DNA of 64,000 nucleotides. Origin: Monocercomonoides exilis. Its lineage: Eukaryota > Preaxostyla > Oxymonadida > Polymastigidae. Position numbers and translations under genes: made by a program. The notes below the pieces were generated by a model. It searched no databases. It worked only from the letters and a program-made list of their open reading frames with translations, and was not told the DNA's origin. This document shows, piece after piece, positions 61,556-64,000 of this stretch (within the stretch, counting starts at the first letter, position 1; every line of letters begins with the position of its first letter). The stretch is from NCBI GenBank assembly GCA_001643675.2, contig LSRY02000007.1:1690001-1754000 (forward strand), given 5' to 3'.

Positions 61556-63036
61556 TTAAATACGAAAAAAAAATTCCTCTACGCGAGAAGGCTTCACAAA
61601 GTTCATTGTTTTATCTCTGAACGACATTTTGCAAAAACTGATAACTGAATCTTCATAACCTTCCTCCTCGAGTCTTCCAAATGTCATCCTTTTTGTTTCC
61701 AATTTTTCTTTTGTTAGCCAAATTGAATTATCTTCCTTCCAAACTTTCTTCCCTTTAAACGTCGCTGATAGATCTAAAAAGAAGATCATGCAACGTCTGA
61801 GCGTCCTGCTTTCATATGTCGATTGGAAAACTTCTATCAAAAAGTAATCAAGCAAACCGCTCTTAAGAATCTCATCAACATATTTAGAGTTTCCTATAAT
61901 CATATCTGAAAATAGTCGAATCCACATATTGCGTGTTCAAACGTGGTTGGTCTTAGATGCTTCACAAAGCTTAACAATTGCAGTCATCAAGTTAAGATTT
62001 TTCCCTTCAACGAAAATTCTGCAATTATAAATATATCTATCAAGTGCTTTGTTCCATCCTTCTAAAATTTTCAGTTCATCTGTTTCTTTTTCCTTCTTCT
62101 TCCAATTCACACATTCTGTAAGTTCTTCCAGTTCTCTTGTTGCTTCTTCCACAAAATGAAGTTCATTCACAATCACGTCTTTCAGCTCTCTTTCAGTTAC
62201 AGCTCTGTTTAACAGGAACAGCCAAGCAGATTGATACGCAAGTTGAGTAAGTTTGCGGTGCATTTGGTGGTATTGGATAATTCCTTTTATCTCATCCAGA
62301 TATTGTTCTTTTCCAAAAGTCTATAAATAGAAATGGTCGAAAAATATATCATAAAATCGCATAAAAAATATATAATTCAAACTACATGGTAATCAATAAA
62401 GCTAATTACTTCTAAACTCATTTCCACCTGTTTCTTGAATTCATCACTTTCTTTTTTTCTTGAAGCAATTTCCAGAAGATAACTAAAAATTTTTGAAAGA
62501 TATTCAATTGGAATATCTGAATGTAAATCATAAAGTATTATATAGCAACGGCAAAGTTGGATGATCATCATTTCATTCTTTCCTTCTTTTTTCTTCGTTT
62601 CATCAATAACAGTTTCCTCAATTTTTAAACGCAACGACGAAACAAAAAATTTGTCTTCCACGGCACCTGTCCGCAAATTGCAGTTGCCTATATGGTTTAT
62701 CAATAAAATGGCATTTTCCCACGTTATTTTATTATCTTCAATCATTGAGGTAATGGTTTCAAAAAATTCGCCAGATAAAACTAATTCCTGTTCATTTCTA
62801 TTCATTTTATCTAGCAATTCATTCAATGCATCAATTTTTCCCCTTTGCTCAGAATCCAAGTGATCCCCTAAATGAGAAAACATATCTTCAAAAAGGAACA
62901 AGAAACGTAACAAAATAAAAAGTGAAAAATATCAAGGGGGAAAAATGTCAGTGAGATTATCAAATATTTGTTAACCCGAAAACATGTCAGTTGTGGATTC
63001 CTGATGTACATCGTAAATTATCCTTGAATCATCCAT
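61556..63036 (-). pseudogene. Helical protein gene with one in-frame TGA
   Basis: Exons on the minus strand: 63036-62976 (MDDSRIIYDVHQESTTDMFS), 62885-62386, then 62320 leftwards. The third exon reaches a TGA at 61937-61939 (KTNHV, stop, TRNMWIRLFSDM) and the same frame then stays open for another 126 codons to TAA at 61556-61558. The product is Leu/Glu/Lys-rich and predicted all-helical, perhaps HEAT- or ARM-like, without recognised motifs. Sequence after the TGA has the same quality as before it, so a CGA-to-TGA change (Arg to stop) in an otherwise intact gene is the simplest reading. Without the stop the protein would have about 442 residues. With it, it would have 314 and might still be expressed. 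Confidence 0.6.
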
Positions 63037-63443
63037 ATTCTTTTTTTTTTTGAAATATGTTTGCATAAGATAATTTTAAATTTGAATATTTGGAAAAAAA
63101 AGATAAAAATACCGCAACAACCTTCTGCATACTTGATAAATAATTTTAAGAATTTGAATAAGCTCAAAAAGTGATCAATAATAATGTTGATCATAATATA
63201 ATATAAATATTTTATAAAATGAAATGGAACAAAATATTTGCATTAGACCTCATTTTGAATTATTATCTCATTTCTAAAAAGTTTGAAAAAAATATAAAAA
63301 GAAAAATAAATTTTCAAAAAAATCTCGAAAAATTGAAAAAGATTGAATCATTCACGATATAAAAAATGTTGGTATTCAATCACAAAAATTTCATTTAAAT
63401 TAATGGAACTGATCAGATCATTCTTTTAGAAATATTTTTTTTC
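63037..63443. other. AT-rich divergent intergenic region
   Basis: About 400 bp between the helical-protein start (minus) and the Harbinger-type start (plus). No gene is visible. If the right-hand gene is a transposon, its terminal repeat should lie here, but its partner would be outside the window. Confidence 0.5.
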
Positions 63444-64000
63444 ATGGAACAATCAACATTGCAAAACATTCTTTGTCATGTTGAAAAAAGAATTGCACTT
63501 CCAACACATATTGAAACAGTTTCTACATCAGAGAAAAAATCATTGATTGAAATATCGTTAGAATTGATTAAGGATCCTTTGAATGGATTTTTTCGTCTTA
63601 CTGGATTTTCAAAAAATGAATTTGATATTCTTCTTCAACTTCTCGATCAAGAAATTACTCCGCGTCGAGGAAGAAAAAAATATATCAACAATTTCGAAGA
63701 CCAACTATTTATTTTATTGAATTTTCTTCATCTCGATTCTACAAAAATGACAAGTTATGTTACAAAACCATATTACAATTCTCATTCCGCAGTGATCCAT
63801 TTATTACATGACATTTGTTGCTCGGTAAAACAACCACTTTTGGACTTGCTGTTATCTTTTAGAAATGATCGTGTGAGAGAAATTCAGGATGTGGGATTAA
63901 TTGTAGATTGCACTATTCTACCAATTAACCGACCAAGTGGAAAAATAGAAGACGGAATGAAGTTTTTCAGTGGAAAGCACCATTCATATTGTGTTAAAGT
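63444..64000 (+). CDS. PIF/Harbinger-type (DDE_4) transposase, 5' part
   Basis: From ATG 63444 the frame is open for 185 codons to the window edge. The N-terminal part (FFRLTGFSKNEFDILLQLL, DQEITPRRGRKKYINNFEDQ, FILLNFLHLDSTKMTSYV) matches the helix-turn-helix region found before DDE_Tnp_4 domains. GLIVDCTILPINRPSGKIED then gives the first catalytic Asp in the usual (I/V)D-x-T-x(2)-P-I-x-R-P context, followed by FFSGKHHSYCVK (compare YSGKKKxHTxK). No stop or frameshift is seen, unlike the other transposases here, so the copy may be young. The remaining catalytic residues lie beyond the window. Confidence 0.75.
   Translation, partial: MEQSTLQNILCHVEKRIALPTHIETVSTSEKKSLIEISLELIKDPLNGFFRLTGFSKNEFDILLQLLDQEITPRRGRKKYINNFEDQLFILLNFLHLDSTKMTSYVTKPYYNSHSAVIHLLHDICCSVKQPLLDLLLSFRNDRVREIQDVGLIVDCTILPINRPSGKIEDGMKFFSGKHHSYCVK

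Overview
The window looks like nuclear DNA of a unicellular eukaryote. Genes carry short AT-rich spliceosomal introns (about 55-270 nt, GT...AG), several from one to five each. Intergenic DNA is very AT-rich, while coding DNA is rich in TCT/TCC/TCA serine runs and GAA/GAG/AAG runs. TAA is a genuine stop: it ends the two Rab GTPases right after their C-terminal cysteines, and it ends the ubiquitin ligase. A receptor-like protein with CG...PC-type beta-helix repeats and a degenerate kinase tail, decayed relatives of it, and long poly-Ser tracts together suggest a metamonad, most plausibly an oxymonad (Preaxostyla). That placement is inference. Many splice donors read GTTTG(N).

Layout. 1-3.65 kb: a decayed, Ser/Glu-rich coding region with stops and frameshifts, followed by a remnant of a beta-helix surface-protein gene (minus strand). 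4.0-5.85 kb: AT-rich spacer with a fold-back repeat. 5.85-26.5 kb: one giant gene for a UBR-type (N-recognin) E3 ubiquitin ligase of about 6,660 residues, whose RING-H2 domain is split by a roughly 1,650-residue low-complexity insertion. 26.8-40.6 kb: a compact housekeeping block. It holds a Rab21-type GTPase (+), a divergent Rab32-type GTPase (-), a flavodoxin-fold protein (-), a nucleoplasmin-like protein (+), an acidic protein of unknown function (+), a CNNM/CorC-type Mg2+ transporter (+) and a protein with a possible Sfr1/Mei5 C-terminus (+).

41.6-47.3 kb: a beta-helix surface-protein pseudogene interrupted by a 2.0 kb Tigger/pogo-type DNA transposon with terminal inverted repeats, then small coding relics. 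47.36-55.55 kb (-): an intact 2,698-residue surface receptor with signal peptide, beta-helix ectodomain, one transmembrane helix and a pseudokinase-like tail. 56.5-64 kb: a mobile-element graveyard with a Merlin/ISXO2 transposase, a minisatellite with inverted copies, a mariner fossil carrying a 59-A tract, a fold-back element, dispersed repeats, a helical protein gene with one in-frame TGA, and the start of a PIF/Harbinger (DDE_4) transposase running off the edge.

The functional genes fit general cell biology: N-degron ubiquitination, endosomal trafficking (two Rabs), Mg2+ export, flavin redox and histone handling. They do not form one pathway. The right third is accessory DNA dominated by surface-protein genes and four superfamilies of cut-and-paste transposon. 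Exon coordinates are read from splice consensus, phase and protein-family fit, without transcript data. I found no tRNA, rRNA or CRISPR array.
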